Positions 41,570 to 52,300 of a stretch of DNA of 64,000 nucleotides are shown here, one piece after another; position 1 is the first letter of the stretch, and every line of letters starts with the position of its first letter. The DNA is from Procambarus clarkii (taxonomy: Eukaryota; Arthropoda; Malacostraca; Decapoda; Cambaridae): NCBI RefSeq assembly GCF_040958095.1, contig NC_091172.1:5586029-5650028 (forward strand), read 5' to 3'. The notes beneath the pieces were generated by a model that was given only the letters and a program-made list of their open reading frames with translations, searched no databases and was not told the origin of the DNA. Both the position numbers and the translations under genes were made by a program.

Positions 41570-42333
41570 GAATATAACGTTGGATTGTCAATAAGCAGTC
41601 TAAGAGCAATAGTACACCAAGAACGTCAACAAAATCTTGTAGATCTCAGGCAGAAGGAAATTGACACCAGTAATTCCATCTATCATCATACTATAATGGA
41701 AGAAGAGCCACACATCTATGGATCATCCAATAAAATCAGCAGACTTCTAGATGTTACTACTGCTCGGCTTAGACTCGGTTACAAGTATCTCTGAGAATTC
41801 TCATTATCTGTTGATGTAGACCTGACCAAATGTAAACTGTGTCAACAAAATTGTTCGCACACCCTCCGTCACTATGTGATGGAGTGCGAAAAGATACGTG
41901 AATTCAGAGACAACTCTATAACAAATGTTCCAGAGATGTGTAAATATTTAATTAAAAATTATCTGCTACCAGAAATTTTAGCAAAGTATCCCCAGTTTAC
42001 TAACTGTAGGTACAGTAGTGAGTGAGTGATTGTAACCTATTCACTGCTGCCCACTGGATGGGGGACGGTGTGCAGGATATACTTATCAATTGTGATACTA
42101 GCTCTCCATATATGTCAGTTGTATAATTTAGAAACTGTACTTGTGGTCAATCTCGAGCCTAATGTTGATGTGACGATGTGCATTTAATTTTGTAACTAGC
42201 TCATCAAGATTGTAACTTACTTAGTAGATTGTGGGATTCAATCCTACACTCTACTAATTATATGATTGTATGCCCTTTCCAGTACCTCCCACGAGATGGG
42301 TATGGGGTGCATAGTAAATGAACTAAACTAACT
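41570..42333 (+). pseudogene. I-clade LINE copy c: C-terminal domain and 3' UTR
   Basis: Plus strand: LSISSLRAIVHQERQQNLVD, HHTIMEEEPHIYGSSNKISR, RLGYKYL then a TGA where copy a has Trp, CKLCQQNCSHTLRHYVMEC, LPEILAKYPQFTNC. 3' UTR to GATGGGTATGGGGTGCATAG and TAAATGAACTAAACTA. Confidence 0.88.
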
Positions 42334-42334
42334 C

Positions 42335-42437
42335 ACAAGAAGATACAGTGGGTTTGTGAGATTACATAAGATTGGTATTTTAACATTCTTGCATAGCCAC
42401 TAATAGGCATAACATTTCGGGCAAGTCCTTAATCTAA
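42335..42437 (-). repeat. degenerate LINE type B tail
   Basis: Antisense of TTAAGGACTTGCCCGAAAT and TAGTGGCTATGCAAGAATGT; the usual stem is mutated (ATGTTATGCCTAT). Confidence 0.65.
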
Positions 42438-42449
42438 CAGACAAGTATA

Positions 42450-42565
42450 AATAGGTAATTTGTAGCAAAATTTGAATAATATTAATAGGTACATTGTAGT
42501 AAAATTTGAATTATTAATAGGTACATTGTAGCATAATTTGAATATTATTAATAAATACATTGTAG
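42450..42565. repeat. AT-rich tandem repeat
   Basis: Four diverged units of about 33-36 bp built on TTGTAGCAAAATTTGAATAA and TATTAATAGGTACA. Confidence 0.8.
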
Positions 42566-42587
42566 CAAAATTTGTGTTCAAGATAAC

Positions 42588-42880
42588 AAGTATAAGTTGA
42601 TAGCAGTGATTACAATGGTGAAGTTGCAAGTCTTAGGCACAAATATTGGGGGAGGTCGTAGCACAAGATACAGTGCGAGTTTGAAGCACTAGGTAGGAAA
42701 CTATGAGGATGAAATTAGGTAGAGATGAGATGTAGTTAACATATAACTACAATATAAGTTGACAGAGGTGATTACACTAGTGAAGATATTTTACTGTCAT
42801 CTAATCTTCTAAATCTTCTTAAGTACTAATATTGTGGAAGTGGGTAGTACAAGATAGAGTGTGAGTTTGAAGCACAAGTC
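42588..42880. repeat. diverged tandem duplication
   Basis: ACAAGTATAAGTTGATAGCA...GAGTTTGAAGCAC (42588-42689) is repeated with substitutions and insertions at about 42748-42876. Origin unknown. Confidence 0.6.
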
Positions 42881-42914
42881 CACAAGTCAGCACAAATATG
42901 CTACAAGTCTGACA

Positions 42915-43150
42915 AAGCGTTTGATTACCTCAGTACGACTAAGAACAGGAGAAGCTATTTCACCCACAGGGTTATAAACCCATGGAACCATCTACCCACC
43001 TAAGCCATAAATGCCAAAACTGTTAAATTTTAAATTCCAGCTGAAAAAGATCATGTGGATAAATGACACTTCTCAATAACATTTGACAAGCTACCGGCCC
43101 TCCTGTCTTCATTGAGACCTCTAGAGTTTTAGTAGCCCTCAGGTCAATTT
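42915..43150 (+). pseudogene. LINE-7 C-terminal fragment, second copy
   Basis: Encodes TKNRRSYFTHRVINPWNHLP, then stops. Its 3' UTR (TAGTAGCCCTCAGGTCAATT) matches 39612-39800. Confidence 0.65.
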
Positions 43151-43186
43151 TGGTAAATTACTCTGCTGGTGCCTTGTCAACCCTGT

Positions 43187-43725
43187 AGCATACTCCCCCA
43201 GAAACCAAGCATTGAATGAAATCAAAACACCTTTTTCTAGTAGCACCCAGATGGCTTCCTGTCTCCCTCCCCTCTTTGTTCGTTGGTTCATTGTAGCTCT
43301 TTATCTGCTCCAGAACTGAATTAATAGCTTACACAGAACTGAGCTCTGGGCTGCCTGGTGGTGGGATTTATATACTACAGCTTTACGTTCTAGCTAGTTT
43401 AGGCATATTCTTTTGTTTATTTTTAATTGTTTGGGGGGAGTTGTTTGGCAGTTTTGGGGCTTTGAGTCTTGTGAACCCAGCATTTATCTGTAAAGCTTCT
43501 CTGATATTATGAATGCTTTCCCAGTGAAATGTTGAAATGTCATTTGTTTTCTGTGCCTCAATATGAAGGGGGGCCAGTTTCTGGTCCCTTGTAGGCCAAA
43601 TGAAGTCATAAAACTGATGTGACAAGTAGAATGGAGCAATCTCAGGGAGATAGCTACAGGGAGCCATTGAGGATCTACCAGAATGAGGCATTTCATTACA
43701 TTCAATGCTGGGTTTAAATATTGTA
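43187..43725 (+). pseudogene. DIRS1-like element E: right terminal region, degenerate
   Basis: Starts with CCCAGAAACCAAGCATTGAATG (internal complementary region type, compare 49316) and ends GAATGAGGCATTTCATTACA, TTCAATGCTGGG (right-terminal type, compare 49848-49876). The stretch between keeps parts of the right inverted repeat (TCTGGTCCCTTGTAGGCC). No recombinase left. Confidence 0.65.
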
Positions 43726-43796
43726 ATTTCTCTTACCTATGAATTCTCCACTGTTCTTGTGCTGTATCATATGTATGTGCTTTTGCATTAAGTTTA

Positions 43797-43799
<3 letters not shown>

Positions 43800-43846
<47 letters not shown>
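43800..43846. repeat. (ATT)n microsatellite
   Basis: About 47 bp of ATT repeats on the + strand. Confidence 0.95.
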
Positions 43847-43847
<1 letters not shown>

Positions 43848-43849
43848 GA

Positions 43850-43925
43850 ACAAATCCACAGGAGCCTTGGTGAGGGTTTGAATCTATGTGCTGAGTGTTC
43901 CCAGAGGCACTATTGTCAATTATTA
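43850..43925 (-). mobile_element. SINE family 2 copy
   Basis: The minus strand reads GTGCCTCTGGGAACACTCAG, B-box-like GATTCAAACCC, then CTCCTGTGGATTTGTTC. Diverged copy of 35906-36000. Confidence 0.55.
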
Positions 43926-44007
43926 ATTGTTTAGGTGAGTTGTTTGGCAGTTTTGTGTCTATTATTATTATAACACAGAGAGTAAACATAACGTGATGTG
44001 TCAATGA

Positions 44008-44181
44008 GAAAATCCGTAGGAGCCATGATGAGGGTCGAACCAATGCGGTGGGTGTTCCCACGCACACGCCCTAGTCAACTAGAACCTTTTGACCATGTCA
44101 TGACCTAGTTGTCTAGGGTGTGTGCATGGGAACATCCACCACATAGGTTCAAACCCTCATTGCTGCTCCTACGGATTTTAT
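44008..44181. repeat. inverted pair of SINE family 2 heads
   Basis: Left arm 44008-44085 and right arm 44103-44181 are imperfect reverse complements (AAAATCCGTAGGAGC versus GCTCCTACGGATTTT at the ends). Each contains a family 2 SINE head with a B-box-like GGTTCAAACCC/GGTCGAACC. Confidence 0.75.
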
Positions 44182-44189
44182 TATTTCTG

Positions 44190-44330
44190 TTATAATTGTT
44201 GCTGGTTATACCATTAGCAAAATGATGGAAAAGTTCTTTTGCCTATACATAGACAAGAGACTCACTTGCAGCACCCACATACAACACATAACCAAAAGTC
44301 ATAATTTCAGAAATTTCTAGTTTTGCCACT
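44190..44330 (+). pseudogene. small RT fragment
   Basis: Encodes KFFCLYIDKRLTCSTHIQHI, resembling the LGLYIDKRLTWxxHI block of Jockey/CR1-type reverse transcriptases. No flanking domains. Confidence 0.4.
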
Positions 44331-44509
44331 GTTTATAGTACTGGACATAAGTTTGACTTTCATTCTATTTCAGGTTAAAATAGTTGTGTTAGTGGTGCAG
44401 AGTAACATGGCTAGTCCCAGGAACCTCTATGCTCTTTTTCAAAGTAAGGCTGCTGAATGTCCCCAAAACTTGGCAGTTATATATTTTGAAGGTAAGTAAT
44501 CCTCATTCA

Positions 44510-46100
44510 ACCTACTATTTTTCTGGAGGGAGCCCCTACGGCTCCTCGGAGCTATCCAGGCTTATAAGGATACCCCTAACTTTTGGCATCAGTCAATGTG
44601 GGTGGAGTTCTAGGCCTACCGGGGACCACGGCCAGAACCTGGCCACCTCAGAGAGGCACAAGGAGCAATGGCCTATAGAAATGCACATGTGATTGTGGAA
44701 CATTCTATATCTGCCATTGACCGGGACAGGCACCCAGAAAGGTAAGTGCCCCAAAACAAACCCCTATTCTGGCGAAAAAAAAAAAAAGACAAATGAGTGG
44801 ACAGAACTCCCCCAAATGAAAACGAGCAAACAAGCATGATGTCATACGAGCCGCGCTGCACGTCTGCACAGCTCCCCCCTCCCCAGGAGGGGGAAGGGGG
44901 GAGTCTCAGACCTTTTTTGTCTGGTGGGGGAGTCTGCCTTGGTGTTCCTTTCCCCTGTTATACTAGGGTTTGCTTTTGTTTGGTGGTACCCCCTTGCTTC
45001 GCCCTCTTGAGTGGACACTTCCTGGGGATTCAGCTTTAACAGTGTTGATTGGTAGCTTGGCCACTGGTTAGCAGTACCCTGCCTGGAATTACCCTTAGCA
45101 GCCCACTCTAGGGGCCCAGGGAAACCCCGCGGGGGGGGGGGCACTTGGGTCCGATGGATGCGACCCCTGAGTCCCTTCTCGCCTTGTGCGAGTTTGAGGG
45201 TTGCTCTATTCCCTTGTTGCAGGGCGACGCTCATTGTTTTTTGCCTCCGTCATACTGCCTGTTGAGTCTGTAACACTTCAACCCTGAGTCCTGTGAGCTC
45301 TGTTGCTTGTTTGTGACTCAGTTCACCCAATCTGATGATGACCTTATTCGGGTGCAGGCGGTTCACACGTTGCAGGATAGGTTAAGGTTGTTGCAACGTT
45401 CTCGGTAGGTTGCTTTCCCGGGGTGGGGGTGTTGGTCGCTTCGGCCATGGTTCTGTCTGCGCCTCCATGTTCTTCCCCTGCTGTGGTTCATTCGTTCACT
45501 TCCAGCTCCTAAGCGTCTGAGGGCTTCAGGGTTGGGGCAGGGTTTAAAGGTTTCTGAGACTCAACGGTTTTGGGGGTTGCCACTTCTGGGGTGGCAATGG
45601 AGGCATTAGAGTCTGTTCCTCTAGCCCGTAGCTCTGGGGTCTGACCTGTGGGGCCCATTCTCTTCCTGCTATTTCGGCTACCCCGGCTTTTTCTTGTGAG
45701 GTCAGGGCTTTGGAGGATGACTCTCCCCCTGGGGACTGATGTGGAGGCTCCCGGGGTTTGGGAGGAGCTCGCTTGGGCCTTAGGCTCCGTTGGACCCCTC
45801 CTAGTTTTTCTGACCCTTCAAGAGGGGCTTACTGTTATGAGGAGTGGGGGTTTTCTTTCCCCCCCCTATGCGTACGAGTTAGATTTGGGTTTGACTCCTC
45901 CACGGGTTCGATTCCTCCCCGGGTTCGACTCCTCTCCCTGTTCGACTCCTCTTCCCATTCAACTCCTCCCCGGGTTCGACTCCTCCCCCCCGGGTTCGGT
46001 TCCGTGTCCCTGCGAATCCTTCGTTTCTGTCCTTCCTGAGGTTTTCGGCTTTTCGCGTTTCCTGGTTGCCAATTGTGGCAACCAGTCAGTTAATAAAAAA
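44510..46100 (+). pseudogene. DIRS1-like element B: left ITR and gag-like region
   Basis: 44518-44920 is a diverged left inverted terminal repeat (CCTACCGGGGACCACGGCCA, GGCACCCAGAAAGGTAAG, CAGCTCCCCCCTCCCCAGGA). Downstream an eroded gag-like frame: Met-Asp-Ala-Thr near 45156, CEFEGCSIPLLQGDAHCFLP, FNPESCELC, homologous to 58205-58340. A degenerate CTCCCCGGGTTCGACTC repeat lies at 45890-46000. No RT or recombinase seen. The right end is not defined. Confidence 0.68.
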
Positions 46101-46199
46101 TAAGAGTTTAATGTCAGGCGCTCAGGGAGTCTGCCTCCCGATCCATCAGCTGATAGCAAGGAAGCCCACCGTATTAATACCGTCCATATGGCTGGGAGG

Positions 46200-46560
46200 G
46201 GTACAGCTGGGGATGTCTGGTGTGGGGGGAAGAGCCTGGAGGTAGCGAAGAGGAAGTGGGATGGGGGGGGATGGAGGTAGTGGGGAGGATGCAGGATGGG
46301 GCAATGGAGTAGTTGGGAGGGTGCAGGATGGGGGGGGGAAGGAGATAGTGGGGAGGGTGACCAACTCTGCTAACCATCTCACTGCTGCCCACCTGCACAC
46401 ACTGAAACCTGCCCGTCCACTGCTGCCCACCTATCCACCCACTTTGCTGCCTGCCCCTCCACCATCCATCCAGTTCCCTCCATCATCCATCCATCCAGTC
46501 CAATCACCATCCATCCATCCAGTCCCCTCACCATCCATCCATCCAGTCCAATCACCTACA
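46200..46560. repeat. GGGA-rich tract and CCATCCATCCAGTCC repeat
   Basis: 46200-46360 is purine-rich with degenerate GGATGGGG units. 46460-46555 is a tandem repeat of about 24 bp built on CACCATCCATCCATCCAGTC. Confidence 0.8.
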
Positions 46561-46569
46561 TAGAGAACT

Positions 46570-47600
46570 ACTCCAGAGAACTATGTCCTTCTGAAGATGA
46601 GGTTTCCATGCCTGGATGTAATAATTCAGGTGGTGGCGCACCAGAGACTTATAGAATTGTATGACTACCTTCTCCTTAAAGGTAAAGGTATGCTTGATTA
46701 TTCCTAGGGTTAGCTTTTGTTTACTGCCGCACCCACTTATTGTGCAACTTTCAGTGAGTGATGGATTTTGACTCCAAGGTCTTTTTCTTCATCAGTCTGT
46801 TGTAAGGTATTGTTGTTAAGTTGGTAGTTGTGACGTGGATTGTTATGCCCCATGTGCAAGGCCTTGAATTTATTGATGTTAAAAAGCTTTTGCTAGTCTT
46901 ATGACCATTTGTGGAGTTGATGTATATCTCTGTTAGTTCTCAATATCATTTCCACCTCCCATTTTACCATAAATCTTAGTATCATCTGCAAATTTGATGA
47001 TGTAGTTTGTAATATTTTCATCTACGTCATTGATGTATATGACAAACAGGGTTGGCCCCAAAATGGACCCCTGTGGCACCCCACTTACCACATTTCTCCA
47101 GTCAGATTCATTCCCATTTAGCACGACCCCCTTTGTTTTCTTTGTTTTAATCATTGTTTTATCCATTCCAGTATTCTCCCATTTATTCTATGTGCCTGTA
47201 GTTTCCTTACTACTCTTTCATGTGGTTCCTTGTCAAAAGCTTTGGCAAAGTCCATGTAAACTACATCTTCCGGAAGTCCTTTGTCTGAATAGCTGGTTAC
47301 CGTTTCCAGAAATGATGAGGTTTGTAAGGCAGGATCTATTTTTAATAAACCCATGTTGCATTGATTTTACAAAATTGTTCTGTGTGTGATGATGTCTTTT
47401 CTTTCTCCTTTTTGGCACATATCTTTGAACGAGTTCGGTAATAACCTTTTTTAAATTTTCCCTTGGTGCTACCATGGCATGATCACCTACCAGCTTCCTC
47501 CAGGAGGTATTTTGCAATTCCTCTCTGATTCTTTGATAAACTAAACTAAACCTTGATAAACTGTATTTGTATATAGGATATATGGAAGCTAGCCAGAATT
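46570..47600 (-). pseudogene. LINE-5 reverse transcriptase, decayed
   Basis: Minus strand, several frames: MQHGFIKNRSCLTNLI, VVYMDFAKAFDKEPHERVVR (palm A), RNVVSGVPQGSILGPTLFVI, IKFADDTKIYGKMGGGND (catalytic Asp-Asp), then DLGVKIHHSLK. CR1/Jockey-type. Frameshifts between each block. Confidence 0.82.
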
Positions 47601-47693
47601 GCATTTCACCTTTGTAAATGCACATTAACCCTTAAGCTGCTAAGGGGTCCTGAGGAGATTTACACCCCTGTGCGCAAGAAAAAAATTCTTAAC

Positions 47694-48128
47694 TTTTTTC
47701 TGGGGAAGCCCCGTCGGCTCCCCGGAGCTATCCCAGGCTGATATGCTAATGTCAGACTTTGGCATCAGTCATGTGTATGGAGTTATTAGGCCTACCGGGG
47801 ACCACGGCCAGAACTGGGCCCCCTCAGAGAGGCAAGGGGAGCAATGGCCTATAGAAGCCTCTGTGTGGTTGGAGCATTCTATGTCTGCCATCGACCGGAA
47901 CAGGCACCCAGAAAGGTAAGCGCCTCAAACCAAACCCCTATTCTGGTTAAAATTGCTACCAAAAGCCGAACTAGTGGATAGAACTCCCCAACCGAAAACA
48001 AGCAAACTAGTGTGACGTCACACACTGCCGCGCCGCTGTCTGCGCAGCTCCCCCCTCCCCGGGAGGGGGAAGGGGGAGCCCCAGACCCTCCACGCCTGCT
48101 ACCCACACCTCAGTTCTTGAGGCTGATG
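47694..48128 (+). repeat. left inverted terminal repeat of DIRS A
   Basis: TTTTTCTGGGGAAGCCCCGT through CAGTTCTTGAGGCTG. Reverse complement of 49424-49850 with few differences (for example GCCTCTGTG versus GCCCCCGTG). Confidence 0.93.
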
Positions 48129-48594
48129 CTATAGGCGATGGTCGTGTGCTCTGGCTCCGGTGTCGCTACTGCACTGTGCTTTGCGTGTGGTGTTGGTTTT
48201 GTGGGTGCGAGAGCCAGGAGTTATCTTCAGTACTCGGGCTGCATGCGCCTAGGGCTGCCTTCCCTAGGTGCCCTGTAAGTACTGCCCTTGGGGCTTGGGG
48301 CCACCTTCCACAGGCTCCTCGGGGTCTGCCTCTGCTGGTCCGTTTTACCTTTCGGTTTTTTGGCCACCTGTTGGGCTCTTGGGTGTTCTGTTCTCCCTTG
48401 TTACCGGCAGGTAAGAGGCAGTTTGCACTGGTAGGAGCGCAGGGTGCTGCACAGTTTGCATTCCCGACATCGCGGCCGGCTCTGTTCCTTGGGGTTCGCT
48501 GTCCTCTTGTGGGGTTTTGTTTTTCTTTTTGTTTTTGCCTGGTGGGGGGTTCTGTCATTTTATTCAGTTTGTTTTTGCCTTTCCTTTCGTCTCC
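48129..48594 (+). other. DIRS A internal, no intact ORF
   Basis: GC/T-rich region between the left ITR and the recombinase. Several overlapping ORFs without recognisable domains; probably the junction of the internal deletion. Confidence 0.45.
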
Positions 48595-49223
48595 TCGTTT
48601 CGTTGTGGCCCCTTCACCGTTTCCTCTTCGGTCCAGGATTGTTTTTCCAAGGCACTTTTCTTGTTGGCTTTGGCCTCTGGGGGTCGGGTAGGGGAGCTTC
48701 ATGCTCTTCTCCGGTGCAGGGGTTTCTGCTCTTTTGGTAGTGGTGATTGTTTTGTTTGCTTGCAGCCGTCTCCTTCTTTTCTGGCGAAGAATGAGACTGC
48801 TGCGTTTCGGAGGGGTCTATGGGTGGTTGATGCTTGGTTGGTCAGGCCGGGGTGCATCATGTTTTGTGTCCGGTTGCGGTGCTTCGCCGTTATTTGCGCG
48901 CCACGGCTTCTGTGTCCGGGGATGCGCTGTGGGTTGATCCGGTTTCCCTTCTTCCCTGTTCGCGGGTTCGGGTCTCCCAGGTCGTCCTCAGGGTTATTAA
49001 GTCCAGCCAGCCTGTGGTCTATCCCCGTGCCCATGACGTTCGTAAGTTCGCGGCTCTTGCTGCCGTCTTTGGGAATATGTCTTGGTCTGATATTCGGGCG
49101 CGGGGATTTTGGCGGTCGAACAGGGTCCTGGCTGCTCGTTACCTTGTGAATGTCCCTGGGCCCCGTTGGGCCTGCGTTGCTTTGGGTCGACGGTTGCAGC
49201 CAGTTGTCTCGGCTTCGAGTTGA
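48595..49223 (+). pseudogene. DIRS tyrosine recombinase (frameshifted)
   Basis: Integrase/recombinase of the tyrosine family. First frame (48517-49149): ALFLLALASGGRVGELHAL (catalytic Arg region), AAFRRGLWVVDAW. Second frame (48834-49223): HHVLCPVAVLRRYLRAT, AHDVRKFAALAAVFGNMSWS (His-x-x-Arg), ARGFWRSNRVLAARYL (Trp in the His/Trp position and the nucleophilic Tyr). A one-base frame change near 48835 separates the halves; otherwise the Arg, His-x-x-Arg, Trp and Tyr are all visible. In DIRS elements this enzyme inserts circular cDNA. Followed closely by the internal complementary region. Confidence 0.83.
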
Positions 49224-49282
49224 GGAGTGAGCGATGACCGCCTCCCGGGTATGTTCCTCTTTTTTTCCGTCTGTGGGTAGTT

Positions 49283-49373
49283 AGCTCCGGGGAGCTGACG
49301 GGGCTCCCCCCAGAAAACCAGCGTTGAATGTAATGAAACGCCATTTTCTGGGTGAGTCCCGGAGGCTCCCCGG
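49283..49373 (+). repeat. DIRS internal complementary region
   Basis: Contains the complement of the left end (GGGGCTCCCCCCAGAAAA) fused directly to the complement of the right end (CCAGCGTTGAATGTAATGAA, ACGCCATTTTCTGGG). This is the diagnostic DIRS1 arrangement that templates circle formation. Confidence 0.85.
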
Positions 49374-49423
49374 CATCCCTCCCTCCCTCCGGTCGGCGTT
49401 TTTTTCGCGTTTTTGACATCCAG

Positions 49424-49885
49424 CCTCAAGAACTGAGGTGTGGGTAGCTGGCGTGGAGGGTCTGGGGCTCCCCCCTTCCCCCTCCCGGGGAGGGGGGAGC
49501 TGCGCAGACAGCGGCGCGGCGGTGTGTGACGTCACGCTAGTTTGCTTGTTTTCGGTTGGGGAGTTCTATCCACTAGTTCGGCTTTTGGTAGCAATTTTAA
49601 CCAGAATAGGGGTTTGTTTTGAGGCGCTTACCTTTCTGGGTGCCTGTTCTGGTCGATGGCAGACATAGAATGCTTCCAACCACACGGGGGCTTCTATAGG
49701 CCATTGCTCCCCTTGCCTCTCTGAGGGGGCCCGGTTCTGGTCATGGTCCCCGGTAGGCCTAAGAACTCCATACACATGACTGATGCCAAAGTCTGACATT
49801 AGCATATCAGCCTGGGATAGCTCCGAGGAGCCTCCGGGACTCGCCCAGAAAATGGTGTTTCATTACATTCAACGCTGGTTTTTTT
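49424..49885 (-). repeat. right inverted terminal repeat of DIRS A
   Basis: Inverse copy of 47694-48128, with an extension ending AATGGTGTTTCATTACATTC, AACGCTGG at about 49876. Confidence 0.93.
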
Positions 49886-49903
49886 GTCTTCTAAAAATGT
49901 TAA

Positions 49904-50979
49904 CACTTTCGCGCTCTCGGCGCTCAAAAAAAAAACAATACTCTAGATGCTTTCGGCACTTAGCGTGCCTACGCGGTAAGACCGAAAAAGTGTACACTCT
50001 TTTGACTGTCCTGACAATAATTGAAGGCGCACGTATTTAAATTTGGTATCACTGTGTTCGCAATGAAACTGTCTATAAGAGCATACCTATAAAATGCCGC
50101 CCAAGCATAAGGAGTATCAACACCAAATAAAAAACTATGCAGATCACTCGCCGAGAGCGCCAAACAGCAACAAAATGTTTCCACTCTCTTAATGGTTGCG
50201 AAGCCTACAGTTGTCCTACATCGCTAATTTTGGTATCATTGGAATCGCAATAAAATTCTCTACACGGACACATGCATATGAATGTTTAATATAGGTAATT
50301 GCCCACCCGCAAGAGTGTGTGAAGTGGAGAGTAGTTAGCCGCGAGCGCACTGGCGAAAACACAGGGGGGAAATCATGCTTGGAAAGTTTATACGTTTCCT
50401 GACCCTACTTTTCTATGTACGTATTTCTTTTTTATACCAATGTGTTCGCAATAAAATTTTCTATAAGATGAACTGTATAACATTTGTACAAAGCATGTGT
50501 AAGAGAAGCGCCAAATATAGAACCACGTCGCTCAGTATGCGTTCGCGGCAGAAACGAACGCATTGTTTTCGTTCTTTTGATGTTTGTCATGTTTATACTT
50601 GTTGAAACATTTTATAATTTGTATGACAGTGATCGCAGTAAAATTCCCTACACAGACATATACATAACACATACAAATATTTCCCACGTGTTGGATATAT
50701 CAACGGCTAAAGGGAACCCACTGCCACACGCTCGCCACACCCCCAAACATACTTTGTGTATTTTTTTTTTACTCATAGAAGTTTATGTGATATAATATTC
50801 ATTCTGGTACCAAAAAATTCGCAAATAAATTCTCTACAAAACAAAAGTATCCCCATCCATTTCGGTTAAAAAATGGAATTTATAGAAATATTTTTTCGAT
50901 GGACGAGAAAAGTAGGCTGTTATGCGGAATCGTAAGAAAAAACGGCGACGAGTTATCTCTAATCTAAAGCGCGAAAGTG
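49904..50979. mobile_element. piggyBac-like nonautonomous element 2
   Basis: 1,076 bp between TTAA at 49900-49903 and 50980-50983, with perfect 12-bp terminal inverted repeats CACTTTCGCGCT. No ORF above about 100 codons. Repeated internal motif GCAATAAAATT[C/T]TCTA (at about 50247, 50451 and 50820, with relatives). Inserted into the outer piggyBac element beside DIRS A. Confidence 0.88.
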
Positions 50980-52034
50980 TTAATTTGTGTTCCCTGAGCA
51001 CCGGGAAAAAAAATCTTAGGTGACATATTTTGGGCGCGTATAGGCCGAGGAAGTCTGGCAAAATGTGGGCGTTGACAGAGCAGTCGTCAGAGGCGGTCAG
51101 CGTCACCCGAGCTGTCAGGTGGGAGTTGCCACAAAGATATTATTACCTAATTATTTCAATGTCTGACTGATTTTTTCTTAGTTTTTTGCAGTACTGTAAT
51201 ATTATTCAATAGTGTGTTGTGTGGTAGATTTATATAATAAAATGTGTGAATCATCACTATACTCAAAAGTATGGTGTTCATATTAGTGATCCAATTATTA
51301 CGTTCATAAAACAATAAACAAATAGTTTTGCTGTTATTACCCTCTACATAGCTAGACAAGTCATGCAGACGACGCCACCTCCATCATGCAAATGGCTCCT
51401 CCCAACATAATCCTTTTGCTGTTATTACACTAATACACACATTATATATTTGTGTTCACCATCTACATTTGTGTTCACCATAGAGAACCACTGAGCTGGT
51501 ATAGGAATGAGCTGGTATAGGAATGCAGACAATAACAGGTGGCCACACAGTCAGTAAACGACGCTATCTCCCTCCCTCCCTCAGCATTACTCCTCCCACA
51601 CTGCGCTAATTATCACAACAATCCTGCTATTATAACAATCCTGCTATTATCACAATCTTGGTCATTTTTATCACAGTCAGGGGTCATCTGTAATACTGTC
51701 ATCGCTAAATAATAGCAGTTACATATTTATTTTGACATTTTTAGGCGATGCTGTGGTCACAAACTGAACAGCAATGCTGTTAGCTCATGCTGCGTACGCC
51801 AGCCTTGCTTGCTCCAACAGTACTGTGGCTCTCACACCGGAGAATATTGCCCACGATTTTTTTTAAACATGGCGTCTGTTTACAAGAGCCCTGAGGAAGT
51901 TGATGTGAACCCCGTGTAGCCACGGGCCATTTGAATCGTGCCTGGCACCCTGTGGTATATATATACTCCATGCGCTCGGTGGGACATGTTACTCATGGCG
52001 TATATATATATATACGCCATGCGCAGTTTAAGGG

Positions 52035-52300
52035 TTAATGAAGCTATGTAAAGACACCTCGAACCCTGTTTATGTAGGACAGATGTAAGCTGGTGTACAG
52101 TAGGTTAGGCATATTTGTAGATTAGGTATATATTAGATTTTTTGTAGGTTAGATTAGCATTTTAAGAACATACAATCTCCTTCTGTGGTTGATTGTTCAA
52201 TAAATCACTGAATTATATGTTTAACAGATCTTTAACCCTGTCCCTGGAGGACATAAGAAAATGTATATATACTGGTTACCATTGTAAATGTGTGGCCACG
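52035..52300. other. unassigned AT-rich sequence
   Basis: Nothing recognised. Confidence 0.4.

Larger units (their letters stand above)
47694..49885 (+). mobile_element. DIRS1-like element A, internally deleted, ITRs and YR retained
   Basis: A 2.2-kb element with about 430-bp inverted terminal repeats, an internal complementary region and a tyrosine-recombinase ORF. gag, RT, RNase H and methyltransferase regions are missing, so it is a deletion derivative. DIRS elements integrate as circles via tyrosine recombinase and make no target duplication; none is visible here. The ITRs are nearly identical, suggesting a young copy. Confidence 0.85.
47629..52034. mobile_element. piggyBac-like element with nested DIRS and piggyBac-2
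   Basis: TTAA at 47625-47628 and 52035-52038. Termini CCCTTAAGCTGC versus CCCTTAAACTGC (inverted). The left 65 bp and the segment after 50984 (TGTTCCCTGAGCACCGGGAA) match the left end of the piggyBac at 53332 (TGTTCCCTGATCACGGGAA). The right 670 bp are the reverse complement of the MITE at 58914. No transposase. DIRS A and a second TTAA-flanked element are nested inside. Confidence 0.78.

Noticed and set aside
48146-48702. Hydrophobic ORF suggesting a membrane protein in DIRS A
   Set aside because: T/G-rich sequence gives many Phe/Leu/Val codons; the real recombinase motifs are in other frames and no membrane family is recognisable.
49904-50979. Host gene cluster of small ORFs
   Set aside because: The segment is bounded by TTAA and perfect terminal inverted repeats, and the ORFs are short and unsupported.
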